A stretch of 64,000 bases of DNA from Farysia itapuensis (GCA_023212645.1 JALBYC010000003.1:186001-250000); one strand, 5' to 3'. Counted from the first letter of the stretch, positions 1-10,283 are shown. Made by a program: numbers and translations. The notes: generated by a model not told the origin, from the sequence alone.

Positions 1-1267
1 GGCTGGGGAAGCCTGGCGTTCGAGGAGAAAACTGCCCATGGAAATCCGTGTGGGTACCGACAGTAACCAAGACACCGTTATGCGTCTTCGTGCCCCCTTT
101 ATGCGAACTTCCGTGGCATTCAGCGCTATTTCTTGCAACCCAAGAGACTCTTGAAAAGCTACGAGGCGGGTACATCCTGTTGGGCCGGATGGTCGGATCG
201 GGGCTTACCAAGCCATTTCTCGACTGAACAGCGCAGAACGCACCGGCCGTGATAGAGCCTTCTTTTTTGGCTTGCTTCATCTCGCCAGGTGGATCGGTCA
301 CGGTGTCGTCGCCGGAGATGTTCTGAAGCGCATAAGCATTCTCTTTCCCCGCTGAGTCGTCGCGAGTCTTGATGATCGTAGCTTGTACCGACATATCGCG
401 GAAAGCCGCAGCTGCTGCGAGCGGAGGTACTGAGAACACTAAAGCAGAGCCAATGACTTGATAGGTAACCTGATTAGCGCCGTAGTATATTGACACGAAC
501 GTGATTTCGGTAAAGGTCTGCACCACATAGAAGTGAAAGCCTTGCCGGACCAAGAAACTGGCGAAGCTGGTGCTTGCAATGCTGGAGTAAATCTGCTTCG
601 TACTCTTAGTCCAAAGTGAGCGAAGCCCTCCATCGATCAACCGATGAAGAGTCAGAATGAGCAATGCCAGATCGAGGCACATGGTCACTGTCTTGAAGAT
701 GATATTTGCTGCCAACGTTCTCGGACGATCACGGTGAGGATCGTAAGCGCAGAACCTGGTTTCTGGAATTCGATAGCCTTCACCGTAGAATGGTATGCAG
801 AATGCTGTTGAGATCACGAGTAGGCAGTAGGCTATGGAAAGAGGGATCGCCACGTTTGATTTCCACGAATATAGCGCCATTGTCCGTTGTACGAAGATGA
901 GGGCAACTGAATCGATCAAGACCATTCCCAGCGCATTGAAGGCTCTAGGTACCGCCTTACAGTCTGGAAGAGGAGAGATTAGCAAAACTATCACCAGCAA
1001 AAGACATGCTGGCGACAACAAGCGACAAAACAAGTAAGCTGAGCGAGACAGGAGCTTCGTCGGCTGTGACCATCCGGGTTTTCTGATCAACGCAAGATCG
1101 AAGCCAATGTGATGGATCGTCTCGATCAAGACTGCACCTAGACATGTGCAGAAGACGATGAGAAGAACAATGAATGACTTCGCGGTTTCGATAGGCAAAG
1201 CATCGAAGATTATTTGTGGTCCCTGTCCTTGCGGATGAAGATACTCGAGCTTACTCAAAGCAGCCAT
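1..1267 (-). CDS. Multi-pass (about 7-TM) membrane protein, 3' end cut by window edge
   Basis: From the ATG at 1267 the frame stays open to the left edge (422 codons), so the C-terminus is missing. I checked the reverse complement line by line and found no stop. The protein begins MAALSKLEYLHPQG and has about seven hydrophobic segments between residues 30 and 300, with short charged loops. These include FIVLLIVFCTCLGAVLI, LLSPACLLLVIVLLIS, a segment around VAIPLSIAYCLLVIS, and a last one ending VFSVPPLAAAAAF. A hydrophilic tail of more than 100 residues follows, with Asp/Glu/Lys clusters. This layout resembles the seven-helix integral membrane proteins of unknown function that are common in basidiomycetes, or a receptor-like protein. 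I recognise no defining motif. A TATATAT box lies about 115 bp upstream at 1381-1387. Coding status is well supported by length and hydrophobic pattern; function is unknown. Confidence 0.75.
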   Translation of the reverse strand, partial: MAALSKLEYLHPQGQGPQIIFDALPIETAKSFIVLLIVFCTCLGAVLIETIHHIGFDLALIRKPGWSQPTKLLSRSAYLFCRLLSPACLLLVIVLLISPLPDCKAVPRAFNALGMVLIDSVALIFVQRTMALYSWKSNVAIPLSIAYCLLVISTAFCIPFYGEGYRIPETRFCAYDPHRDRPRTLAANIIFKTVTMCLDLALLILTLHRLIDGGLRSLWTKSTKQIYSSIASTSFASFLVRQGFHFYVVQTFTEITFVSIYYGANQVTYQVIGSALVFSVPPLAAAAAFRDMSVQATIIKTRDDSAGKENAYALQNISGDDTVTDPPGEMKQAKKEGSITAGAFCAVQSRNGLVSPDPTIRPNRMYPPRSFSRVSWVARNSAECHGSSHKGGTKTHNGVLVTVGTHTDFHGQFSPRTPGFPS

Positions 1268-2317
1268 TTCCAGAAATGGCGCCGACAGGCAAGAAGAGAT
1301 TGCTCTCCGCCTCTACTAAGTAGATTTGAGCCTCAAAGATGGTGAGCGTGCTGCCGCTGGAGCGATACACTGAACTTCACATATATAGCTGGGGGAGCGG
1401 CTTGGACCCCTAGACGGAAATGGTACTGGCGTAGAGCCGCTGTACGTGCAGAAAGCACATAGCGCGTCTTCTATGCGCGTCTAAGCGCACCGAGTATGCA
1501 TTCACACGCTTTTCAGAGCCGACACTGGTCTTGTTGCGCAGTCACACCTCCGGACTAGGCTGCAAAGCAAGAGATTTGGCAAGATCCTAATTCTGCTAAA
1601 ACGGAGCTTTGACCCTGTGTGCAAAAGCTGCGCGGTAGGTGATTGCCATCGTAGCGCGTCGATGTTTTGATTCTCGACACGGGCCGATCCTGGGCCAGGG
1701 GCTCGTGCCGCAGATTGACCAATGTCGTCGTGCATGTACGCCTCTTGATCGTCGCAGGCTATGCAAAGCATCTCTCGAAACAGGAGGACTTGCATTCGTG
1801 TCTCTTACACTACCAAAGCAAAGTGCGCATCACGGTAGTGCGCTTCCGTTTACGAGATCGGGACCCAATATCAACGCGTTGAAAGCTATCGATCAACGCG
1901 TGGCGTACGCATTGGCCGCTTGACTCTTATGAAGCAGGACGGAGGTGCGTCAAACGTTGCATCCCCCAGGGCGTCAGCCGGCGTACATAGCAGACAGTCA
2001 CCACAGGCTCGAATGTCAAGTGTGCAAAGCGCTTTTGATCGACGCTGGACGGATACGCATCAGACTGTCTCCTGCGACGCTATCGTTCGACACCATCGAG
2101 CTCGGGGCGTCACAATTATCTGTGGAGTAGGTTGCCTTTGAGTGTTTTATAGCCGGGCGGGATTTGCCCTGTTCCATTTGCAAGTTTTGATTGCCGATTT
2201 CGCAGGTTTACGTAGTCGGCACTAACGGAGTGATGTCGGTCATGCTAGCTTCTTCCTTCCCAACACACAGCATCTCACACGCTTTTAGAACCGCACTCAG
2301 TGTGGCCTCAAATTGAG
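1268..2317. other. Intergenic region between divergent genes (about 1.05 kb)
   Basis: This stretch separates the left-edge membrane protein gene from the PAF-acetylhydrolase/HAD gene, and both are transcribed away from it. The open frames inside it are all under 100 codons, overlap on both strands and show no family motif, so I do not call a gene. The TATATAT element at 1381-1387 probably serves the minus-strand gene. The rest presumably holds upstream control sequence for both genes. Confidence 0.5.
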
Positions 2318-4798
2318 ATGTCGCTTCCTAGACTACTCCCCGATGCCCCATATGCGGTTTCCGCGATCACCATAGAGTGTCCCTTGTCGACGCCCATCGT
2401 GCAGCACTCCAACAAGCCATACACGTATCAAGATCGAGGTTCCACCAAACCACTCCTTTCTGCCGACACTGTCTTGTTCAACGTCTATTACCCCACGGAG
2501 AAAGCTACTTCCTCGATTTCCGTAGGCTCGGTGGATTGGCTCGAGTCTCCCAAGCTCCAAAGCATCGGCGGTCTGCTGAAGTATGCCGGCATCTCCAAGT
2601 ACCTCGCTGTACCCATCCTCGTTCCTGCCTACAAAGTTGTGTACTCCAAGCTTCCTGTGGACCTTGACGCACCACTTGCTACCCCTACAAATGTTTCCTC
2701 CAATTTCCCGGTCGCCATCTTTTCGCATGGTATGGGTGGCTCGCGCACAGCTTACTCTGCATATTGCTCGTCTCTCGCGAGCTCGGGAATTATCGTGGCT
2801 GCTGTTGAGCACCGGGACGGTTCGGCGGCTTTCACTACAATTCATCATCCCACTACCACCGACAGCAAGAGCGGATCTGGGCTTCTGAGCTGGGTAACCG
2901 GCTCTGGTTCAACTCATCTGGAACCTAAAATCTACGTCAAACCTGCAGAAGTTGACGGTGCTCCACCTGCTATGGAAGTCAGAAGTGCTCAAGTCGAGAT
3001 GCGACAGAAAGAGGTACTCGCTGTTCTCGATGTGCTTCGCGGTATTGCGTCCGGCCAAGGCGCTGATGTGGTGAGGAAGTGTACTCGCTCGAGTCGTGAC
3101 TCTGCTCACGTAAAGTCTCGGCGATCCGAAATTCTTGCTGCATTTGGCGGCAAACTCGACTTGGAGGCGCCATGGTTGATTGGACACAGCTTTGGTGGCT
3201 CAACAGCCATTCAGACCCTACGTCAGTCTGACTGTCCGTTCGGTCAGGCACTTGTCCTCGATCCCTGGGTAGAGCCTATTCCTATTTTGGGGCCCGCGGT
3301 TCCGCCAGTTAGCAAGCCTTTGTACGTCATTAACAGTGAGGACTTTACCCAATGGACGTCACATATGAAAGATGTCACGCAGATCTCCACGCTGTCCAGA
3401 CAGAGCACTGGTGGCAAAGGATGGCTGGTTACAATTGGCGCGGAAGGTACCGAAAAGGATGATGCAAACAAAACGACAGCATTGACTCCCGCACCGCCAT
3501 CTCGTCTAGTCGTTGTACACGATATGTTCGGTACACTGTTTGGCCTAGACGCGTGTATTGACGCGCTTGTCTCCCTTTTCCCGGATCAGCTGAAGAATGA
3601 CGGCGCAGTACCAGCTATTGTACCTGAGCTCGTGATCATGGATTGGTTCCATGCCACACAACGAGATTTCACATACTCAAGCGTTTCTGGAGCCTACATT
3701 CCCATCGCGCAAGTGTTTAAAGGTACACTTTCTCGTGTGCTACTGCAGGCCGGAATCCTACCCAATACTCATAAAGGTGGCAAACCATTGACAAAAGCAG
3801 GATCCTATCTTGACGATGCTCCGGCGGAAAATGCACTGCACGACCCTTTTGACTCTTCTGTCGCAGAGACTATGATGGGGGCATTGAAACAGCTTCGTCC
3901 CAGACCAGGCATGGTGGAAGCTTTGACAAAAGTCTATCGTGACCGGGACGGCAAGAATCGTTTTCCACCTCATATTTCCAAGGTGGACGTCTGGGCGGCA
4001 ACCAATGGGAGTCTCGAGCTTGGACGTGCGTCGTTTTTGCGCGCTCTGGGCGAGATAGATGGCTCCGACCTGGATTCGGATGCCGCAAAGCAAAGAAAGA
4101 CGGAGCAAGAAATCCGGACAGGATGTGGCGTTGGTCTTTTCAGCTGCGACGAAATTAGTGTCGCAAAACCAGACCCCAAAGTGTACGCCGAGATACTACG
4201 CCGTATCAAAGCGCAGCCGGTCGACCCCAACGCAGCAGTCAAGGAGTATCAGGGAATATGGTTCGTTGCAAGTCATACCTGGGACACGGCTGCGGCTAAG
4301 CGAGCCGGATTCAGGACGGCCTGGGTAACGTACGAAGAACACTATCATTGTCCTTCTGTCTACGGTACTCCCGACATTGTTGGTCGCAACATGGAGGAAG
4401 TTGCTGAAAAGATTCTCGCTTACGAACGCGAGCATGCATCAAAGAACGCAATCAAGCCGAAGCCATGGTCGTACAACAAGCAAGATCAGGTGCCAGACAC
4501 ACTGGTCGGCAGCCAACACACCTCTTTCTCCGATTTCCCATTCCTGCTACCGACCATGTCCAAATTCGTTGGCAGCGTTTCAACACAAGCCATTCTCGAC
4601 GTCAACAGTCAGATATCAGAGCGCATGATTCTGCATAATAAGCGCGAAGAGTCAGAGGGAGTGTTTGACGCGCTTCCACACGACTGGCGAGCTTGGTCCG
4701 AGGGACAACCGAGACCACCCACACTCTCGTCGAGCTCAGGCAAGGACGACAAATCGCGCCAAGGCAGGCTCATCGTTCATGCCACTGCTCGCCTCTAA
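2318..4798 (+). CDS. PAF-acetylhydrolase-type lipase with a haloacid-dehalogenase domain inserted between catalytic Asp and His
   Basis: The protein has 826 residues and no introns; the ATG at 2318 is the first methionine in an open frame that starts slightly upstream. The N-terminal part is a platelet-activating-factor acetylhydrolase (group VII phospholipase A2) alpha/beta hydrolase. It shows the oxyanion region FSHGMGGSRTAYS (about residue 135), the nucleophile elbow GHSFGG (Ser about 291) and the acid in LVLDPW (Asp about 315). The expected catalytic His does not follow. Instead residues of roughly 390-705 form a type II haloacid dehalogenase: HDMFGTLF (Asp about 402), ATNGS (about 562-565), AKPDPK (Lys about 617) and ASHTWD (Asp about 656). 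The PAF-AH motif GSQHTSFSDFPFLLP (His about 734) then appears after the HAD part. The triad is therefore split by a nested domain. Likely roles are hydrolysis of oxidised or short-chain phospholipids plus a HAD activity of unknown substrate. No signal peptide is obvious. Confidence 0.88.
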   Translation: MSLPRLLPDAPYAVSAITIECPLSTPIVQHSNKPYTYQDRGSTKPLLSADTVLFNVYYPTEKATSSISVGSVDWLESPKLQSIGGLLKYAGISKYLAVPILVPAYKVVYSKLPVDLDAPLATPTNVSSNFPVAIFSHGMGGSRTAYSAYCSSLASSGIIVAAVEHRDGSAAFTTIHHPTTTDSKSGSGLLSWVTGSGSTHLEPKIYVKPAEVDGAPPAMEVRSAQVEMRQKEVLAVLDVLRGIASGQGADVVRKCTRSSRDSAHVKSRRSEILAAFGGKLDLEAPWLIGHSFGGSTAIQTLRQSDCPFGQALVLDPWVEPIPILGPAVPPVSKPLYVINSEDFTQWTSHMKDVTQISTLSRQSTGGKGWLVTIGAEGTEKDDANKTTALTPAPPSRLVVVHDMFGTLFGLDACIDALVSLFPDQLKNDGAVPAIVPELVIMDWFHATQRDFTYSSVSGAYIPIAQVFKGTLSRVLLQAGILPNTHKGGKPLTKAGSYLDDAPAENALHDPFDSSVAETMMGALKQLRPRPGMVEALTKVYRDRDGKNRFPPHISKVDVWAATNGSLELGRASFLRALGEIDGSDLDSDAAKQRKTEQEIRTGCGVGLFSCDEISVAKPDPKVYAEILRRIKAQPVDPNAAVKEYQGIWFVASHTWDTAAAKRAGFRTAWVTYEEHYHCPSVYGTPDIVGRNMEEVAEKILAYEREHASKNAIKPKPWSYNKQDQVPDTLVGSQHTSFSDFPFLLPTMSKFVGSVSTQAILDVNSQISERMILHNKREESEGVFDALPHDWRAWSEGQPRPPTLSSSSGKDDKSRQGRLIVHATARL

Positions 4799-5207
4799 GT
4801 GCTAGACAGGAGTCTATACTTATAATCTTGGACCTACTTACACGTTAATTGTTTGCTAGAAGGACATTGCTCTAGTTCAGACTGGTTTGCCTCTACACGA
4901 TCAGTCAGTCGTTCACTGTCCTTGTCACGTATTGATGCTGAGACGTATAACAAGACCGTAAGCCATGAAGCGAGTCGCGGAAGGTTGAGGGGGGAAAATG
5001 GCATCGGGGCTAGCCAAATCGGGTAATTGGCGGGTGAGTTTCCGTACTTCCGACTATTTCGCCGATGATTGTGATTGTCCTAACGCGTTTTGGAATGCAT
5101 GCACGCGGACTTGGCCGACGTGAGCCACTTTGGACTGGATCAAGCACTTGGCGATCCTTTTCTTCGAGTTCTTCCTTCTCGTTGCACGTATACCTTGTCC
5201 GCTCGCA
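4799..5207. other. Intergenic spacer, 3' end of lipase/HAD gene and promoter of allantoicase gene
   Basis: About 410 bp between two genes on the same strand. The open frame of the downstream gene extends into it from 5130, but only with non-ATG codons, so I treat that part as 5' untranslated. I see no repeat, RNA gene or clear TATA element. Confidence 0.4.
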
Positions 5208-7114
5208 ATGACTGCTGTTCCGATCCCACTAGAGCAATTTGACCAAGTTCTTGGCTCAACCTCGACCGAGCTCTCGTCGATTGCGCTTGGTGGCCGTGTC
5301 TTGAGCACATCGGACGAATGGTTTGCACCTGCATCGTCACTGCTGAAGGTTGGCCCTGCCCCCTCGCTCAAAGGAACCTTCGGTCCCAAAGGCGCCCTCT
5401 TCGATGGCTGGGAGACGAGACGACACAACCCGACATACGACTGGGTAATTCTCCGCTTGGGCCCGAAGGCGGGCGGTAGATTGACTGGCTTCGACGTCGA
5501 TACTGCCAACTTCTCTGGCAACGAGGCTCCAGAGATTGCAGTCTTTGGTCTCGAGCTGTCTGCGCAAGAAGAGTCCCAAGCTGGCTCAGCTCTTTCCGCT
5601 GACGACAAGCGATGGGAGAGTCTAGTGCCGGTCTCCCCGTGTGGACCTTCTCAGCGTCATTTGTTCAAGCTTACCGACCAAAAGCTGTTGCAGAACACCT
5701 ACACTCACATCAAGCTTCATATGATTCCCGATGGCGGCATTGCTCGCTTTCGTGTCTACGGTAATATCACAGCTGCCCCTCCCGGTGAAGGCGAGGGAGA
5801 GCAGGTAGACTCACAAAATTTTGCGCTCAACCTTTTGGATCTTGCCCACTGTCTCAACGGGGGTCGAGTGATCTTCACCGATGACCAGCACTTTGGTGCA
5901 GGCTCCAACATCATCCTTCCTGGTCGAGGAAAAGATATGGGAGATGGCTGGGAAACGCGCAGATCCAGAGCCAAAGGTCATTTCAATTGGGCTATCATCC
6001 AGCTCAGCGAGCCTGGCTTCCTGTCATACGCCGAAATCGATACAGCACATTTCTTGGGCAACTTTCCCGAGTCTGCTGAGCTCTTGGCTACCAAGTACGA
6101 TGGCACAGAGGAAGCTGCTATTGGTCACCTGACGCAGAAAGCCACTTGGACCACACTGCTTTCGCGCAGTAAATTAGGTCCAGGTCGACGCCACTTTTTT
6201 GCTTTGGACAACGGCTCAACAGCGTTTACCCATGTCATGGTCAAGATGATTCCGGATGGCGGCATCAAGCGTGTCCGTCTAGTCGGACGCCGAGCCGCTG
6301 CAATCAGCGCTGCAGGCGTCAACGCTCAATCCCTGCCAGCTGTAATCTTGCCCAAAGACGTTCAGGATCCTTTGCCTTCCGCCGCTTCAGATCCTTTTGC
6401 TCCCGTAAGTGCTGCTACCTCTCTCGCCCCTTCCTCCCTTCCCTCGGCGCTCGACAGCAAGCTGGGCATTACGCTGCATGGTAGCTACCAAGCCGCAGTG
6501 ACCTTGAATGCATCCGCCTTTGCGCCCTACGGCTCAGTGATCGATGGACCTGCTCTTCAAGAAGGTCCAAGACCATTCAAGGTAGTCAACCAGGGTACTG
6601 CGCAGAAATACTTGAATCTGGCCGCCATTCAAAACTTGTATCCCGCCGCAGCCAATGCGCAGACAAATGTCCATGTGTATCGTTGCGATCCCGCTAGTCG
6701 ACTGCCGTTTGATGTCAAGCTGCTGGAACGACATCGCTTCACCACTCAGGCGTTCATCCCCATGACGCCGACTGTAGCTACGGCACAGCCGCAACAGTAC
6801 GGATACCTCGTCGTCGTCGCTTGCAACGGTCAAGGTACGACCAATTCCCCTCTTCCCCCTCATCATCCTCCTGACGAGTGCATTATTCTCATTTACTGAC
6901 CCTCCTACTCCCTTTCTTTCTGCGTGCAGATGACCGCCCAGACTTGAGCACACTGGCAGTGTTTCTCGCGACGACAGAACAAGGCATTCAGTATCATCCC
7001 GGCGTGTGGCATCATCCCATGATTGCTCTCGGCCGCGGTGTAACTGACTTTGCATGCATCGTCAACGAGTCCGACCTTCAGCCCGAACTAGACTGCGACG
7101 AAGTGGAAGTATAG
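5208..7114 (+). CDS. Bifunctional allantoicase / ureidoglycolate lyase (purine degradation)
   Basis: Two exons, 5208-6834 and 6930-7114, separated by a GT-AG intron of 95 bp, encode 603 residues. The N-terminal half is allantoicase with its characteristic two repeats: each has a GGRV block, then a DGWETRR motif, then an ID/VDTAxFxGNxPE block (about residues 15-190 and 210-375). From about residue 424 ([21 protein letters not shown]) the sequence matches ureidoglycolate lyase (former ureidoglycolate hydrolase, DAL3/AllA family), with [11 protein letters not shown] and, across the splice, the [10 protein letters not shown] metal-site region. Together the halves would turn allantoate into urea plus ureidoglycolate, and ureidoglycolate into glyoxylate plus urea. 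Start: an open frame begins at 5130 but the first ATG is at 5208, directly before the conserved PLEQFDQV. A comparable fusion is known to me from Cryptococcus (DAL2,3,3). Confidence 0.93.
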
Positions 7115-7188
7115 AGGCTATCCTACAACCATCAATTCTGGAAACTTGCAAAAGAACAAACAACGTTTCATATTACCTCCGAGTGGCG

Positions 7189-8040
7189 CTAAGGCTGATT
7201 GGTGAGGACGGCAGTCAGCTGAGATTCTAACGATCGCGAGAGTTTGGGGTTGAAGAGAGGATGATCGGAGGCCAGCGAAGTCGTGAGGTCGAGTGTCTGC
7301 TCTGCATTTGGAGATGATGGGCTGTTGAGGCGAAGCCAGACGTTGTGTCGTCGTGATGTACTTGCTATCAACATCCACTGTTGATGTTTCAAAAGGTCGA
7401 TGTACTTGGTTACGGGCCGATCAGCGGGCGAAATGTCGAGCTCTTCAAAAGTGCTGTTGTCTGCGTCGTTCTCTCTCACAGCAGCTTCTTCCTGTGGCTG
7501 CACAAAGGTGAAATTGATCGGCGCTTGGGACTGTATCAAGCCCAGTACAGTTGCTGAAACAGCGATGGTTATAGCGCAGGCTCCCCACGCCGCTATCCTC
7601 ACAGCCCGGGTCCTGAGGGATGTTGATGGGAAATCAGATAGCAGGGGTAGGGCCAGAGATAAAATGTTGGTGAGGACGAGAGATCGGAAGACGGTAGCCA
7701 GGCCGTTGTGCGAGAGCACGGTGCGAGAGCGGCATCGACGTACGTAAGCCTCTTTTGACGACACGAGTCGGTCGAAGACAGCAGCGGGGAGTGTCTCCGC
7801 ACGATGCGCCAGCATATACAGCACTGCTACACTGAGCGGCCATGACAGCACAATGCCCTGCCAGGGTAGACGGCTCGCCGTGCCGCTGACACCAGCTCGG
7901 CGCAGGTGGGCGCCAAATAGTGCGACCGAGAAGGCGACAAAGCCAGCCCAGACCTTTGTGTATGTTCCAATCTGGCGTGCATGCGCCTTCCTGTGGCGTG
8001 TGTCCGGCGTCCAGCGTCTCGTTGGGTTTGGCTCAGTCAT
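7189..8040 (-). CDS. Unknown protein with about four transmembrane segments
   Basis: The protein has 283 residues starting MTEPNPTRRW at 8040; upstream codons in the same frame lack an ATG. The basic N-terminus is followed by four hydrophobic stretches: VWAGFVAFSVALFGAHL (about residue 30), IVLSWPLSVAVLYML (about 60), LVLTNILSLALPLLS (about 120) and a final one around AAWGACAITIAVSATVLGLI (about 150). The soluble C-terminal 100 residues are rich in Ser, Asp and Leu. I do not recognise a family; an organelle membrane protein is plausible. It converges with the allantoicase gene, with 74 bp between stop codons. Confidence 0.6.
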   Translation of the reverse strand: MTEPNPTRRWTPDTRHRKAHARQIGTYTKVWAGFVAFSVALFGAHLRRAGVSGTASRLPWQGIVLSWPLSVAVLYMLAHRAETLPAAVFDRLVSSKEAYVRRCRSRTVLSHNGLATVFRSLVLTNILSLALPLLSDFPSTSLRTRAVRIAAWGACAITIAVSATVLGLIQSQAPINFTFVQPQEEAAVRENDADNSTFEELDISPADRPVTKYIDLLKHQQWMLIASTSRRHNVWLRLNSPSSPNAEQTLDLTTSLASDHPLFNPKLSRSLESQLTAVLTNQP

Positions 8041-8264
8041 GGTATGGGAACAAAAGCAGCACCAGACATAGATGTCGAGGTCAATGATGATGAACAAGTT
8101 TTGACAGTTTTGACACCCCAAGCAGACATAATCAATTCAAGATGAAATCAGAGCCACACAAATTCGGTACCAAAATCGCATACGCATAACCCAACAGACA
8201 CACAATGACTCGGGCTATACTCGCAGAAGTTTACTAGCACTCTGCGGGCTACTGTCGTGCAAGA

Positions 8265-10283
8265 TTAAGATAATATGGGCAAAAAGTTGCCGACAATCAA
8301 GCTAGGCAGGTCAAACGTATCGCGCTTGATGGTGAAACTCCACGCACACGGAACCAGCTTTCCATCCGGTTTGACGAGCGTGCAAGTCGTCATGACCGAT
8401 TGGGACGTGTTTTCAAAAGCATGCAAAGCAAACTTTTCCCAATAGTCTAGCGTAGAGTCCGTGTCCATGAACTCGTATATACGTCGACCCATGAGCTGCT
8501 CCTTTGACCATTGAGTGAGCATGCAGAATTCAGCGCCCACCACGCAGATTTCGCATGTTCGACGCCAAACGACTGTCGGCGTGCCTGAAAACGAGATGAG
8601 CTTCTCGAACTCGAGAATTGTGCGTTGCAAAGCGCGCTCGACAAAGATCTCGTCTTCCTCGGTCAATGGCATTTGCAAGGCAATGAGGGACGGTCGAAAG
8701 ATGGCAAGAGCGCGCACGATGCGCAGTGCTTCCTCCTTTTGAAACTTTTCGGTGACGTACTTGATAAGAAAGTGGTACCCTTTTGGGTATGGGAAGGGGG
8801 CAGTGTTGTCGCGGTAGGTCTTGGCAATCCGCGCGCGCCAATTTGCATCCTGTTGCCTGCGCGCATAACGTCGGGAAGCAATGGCTTTGTTGATATCCGT
8901 CACTGGCTCGTTGGATGTAGAGCGTTGCGACGAGGAGCCCAGGTCGTACGGCTGAGCGCTCGTACCGCCTTGCGCATCGTTGGAATCCTGCTGCAACAAG
9001 GAGTCTCCAAGTAGCTGTGTGGGTTTGGGCGACGGGACTTCAAGAGCATTGAAGCCATTTCCTGCTGGAATTTCGTGCAGCGATGCGCCACCCATCATCG
9101 GACCGTAGCTACCGTCAGTTGGTTCGTAGCTTCCACTCATCGGATCCATACCAGCTAAGCCCGGAAGCACGCCAGCCGGTCTTTGAGCGACGTTGACTCG
9201 CAACAGGTCTTCGATGTCAGCCTCGCCATTGTGATGATGTGCGTCCGTGATGTTCCAGCCATCCATGACGCCCACAGCCGGCGAATTCTGCATATCAGGG
9301 CTACCACTGCCCGGCCCGCCTAGAATATGGTCGTTCAGCATGGATGAGAGGATCGAGTATTCAAGACTGGTCGCTTCGCTGCCAAAGTTATGCATGGTAG
9401 GGTCAAAGTTGAGGTCAAAGGGAAGCGCTGAGCCTGCGCCCAGCGGATCTGCGGAACTGGAGGCGTCAATATTGTTGGTTGATGCAAAGTCTCCAGGCTG
9501 GTGTGGTGACGGTCCGTGGCCCGAAGATGCAGGCGTACTTTCGCTGACTGCATGCTCTACAAGCGAGCTCACGCCTGGGGCGGAGACGACATTCAATCCC
9601 GTGAGAGAATCCGAATGATGCTGAGATAAAAAGTGATTCGTCGGCGAAGATTGTGATGGGCGTGACTGTGCTGGCTTCTGCTTGGGTTTTTGCGACTGAT
9701 TGGCGAATTTGGCTGCTTTCTTGGCCTCTTTGGTGCGCTTCAATTCTTCCAGCTCTTCGTCATCGAGAAGATACTTGGCCTTTTTGCGCACCCCATCCGT
9801 ACACGTGCTGCCAAGGCCCTTTTTGACGCATCGCGTGCATGGTCTGGCATCGTCGCAGGTCAGATGCGCTTTTTGACAGTGCGAGCAGGCACGATTAGCC
9901 TTCTTACGTCTACTTGCAGCGGATTCTCTCTCTTTGCCATTCTTGGAGAATGATGCGGGAGGGGATGCGGAAGAGTTTCGGTCTCCTTGTGCTGTTAACA
10001 GAGATGCCGGTCGTTGAGCATCCTCCACACTTCTCTTGAGTGGAGACCCCGAGCCAGATGCGGCAGAAGAGTACAGGCTTTGAAACTGATTGGTCGATGA
10101 TGATGATGGGCGAGGATGGACGGGCGCCTTGGATGCCAAAGGGGGTGAGTTCTGAGCCAAGCCAGCCAACGTCGAAGCGGCAGCGTGCGAGGTTGGGCTT
10201 TGGGCACGAGCTGGACTGGTAGTAGGAGGTGGCGGAAGTGAAGTCATAGAGGGAACGGACCTGCCCACACCTGGCTGCGACAT
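8265..10283 (-). CDS. ERT1: Zn2Cys6 transcription factor with PAS-like C-terminus, ERT1/AcuK type regulator of gluconeogenesis
   Basis: The protein has 672 residues, start ATG at 10283, no intron. A Ser/Pro-rich N-terminus leads to a fungal binuclear zinc cluster at residues 133-161 (RACSHCQKAHLTCDDARPC, then TRC and a final Cys before TDGVRKKAKYL). A coiled or basic linker EELKRTKEAKKAAK follows. The middle is low-complexity and acidic. The C-terminal 200 residues (from NWRARIAKTYRDN) hold the PAS-like domain typical of ERT1/RDS2/AcuK proteins, with VVWRRTCEICVVGAEFC and MGRRIYEFMDTDS. These regulators control gluconeogenic and non-fermentable-carbon genes. A GTAAGA sequence sits immediately upstream of the ATG, so a 5' UTR intron is possible. 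The PAS region lacks the obvious haem or flavin residues; ligand unknown. The family call is firm, the exact orthologue less so. Confidence 0.88.
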   Translation of the reverse strand: MSQPGVGRSVPSMTSLPPPPTTSPARAQSPTSHAAASTLAGLAQNSPPLASKAPVHPRPSSSSTNQFQSLYSSAASGSGSPLKRSVEDAQRPASLLTAQGDRNSSASPPASFSKNGKERESAASRRKKANRACSHCQKAHLTCDDARPCTRCVKKGLGSTCTDGVRKKAKYLLDDEELEELKRTKEAKKAAKFANQSQKPKQKPAQSRPSQSSPTNHFLSQHHSDSLTGLNVVSAPGVSSLVEHAVSESTPASSGHGPSPHQPGDFASTNNIDASSSADPLGAGSALPFDLNFDPTMHNFGSEATSLEYSILSSMLNDHILGGPGSGSPDMQNSPAVGVMDGWNITDAHHHNGEADIEDLLRVNVAQRPAGVLPGLAGMDPMSGSYEPTDGSYGPMMGGASLHEIPAGNGFNALEVPSPKPTQLLGDSLLQQDSNDAQGGTSAQPYDLGSSSQRSTSNEPVTDINKAIASRRYARRQQDANWRARIAKTYRDNTAPFPYPKGYHFLIKYVTEKFQKEEALRIVRALAIFRPSLIALQMPLTEEDEIFVERALQRTILEFEKLISFSGTPTVVWRRTCEICVVGAEFCMLTQWSKEQLMGRRIYEFMDTDSTLDYWEKFALHAFENTSQSVMTTCTLVKPDGKLVPCAWSFTIKRDTFDLPSLIVGNFLPILS

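Noticed and set aside
1502..2141. Several overlapping open frames of 60-100 codons on both strands
   Set aside because: They overlap each other, most lack an ATG or any motif, and they sit in a divergent promoter region.
3480..4450. Idea that the HAD part is a separate gene
   Set aside because: The frame is continuous, no start signal or splice pair frames it, and the lipase His motif follows it; RNA evidence would be needed to reopen this.
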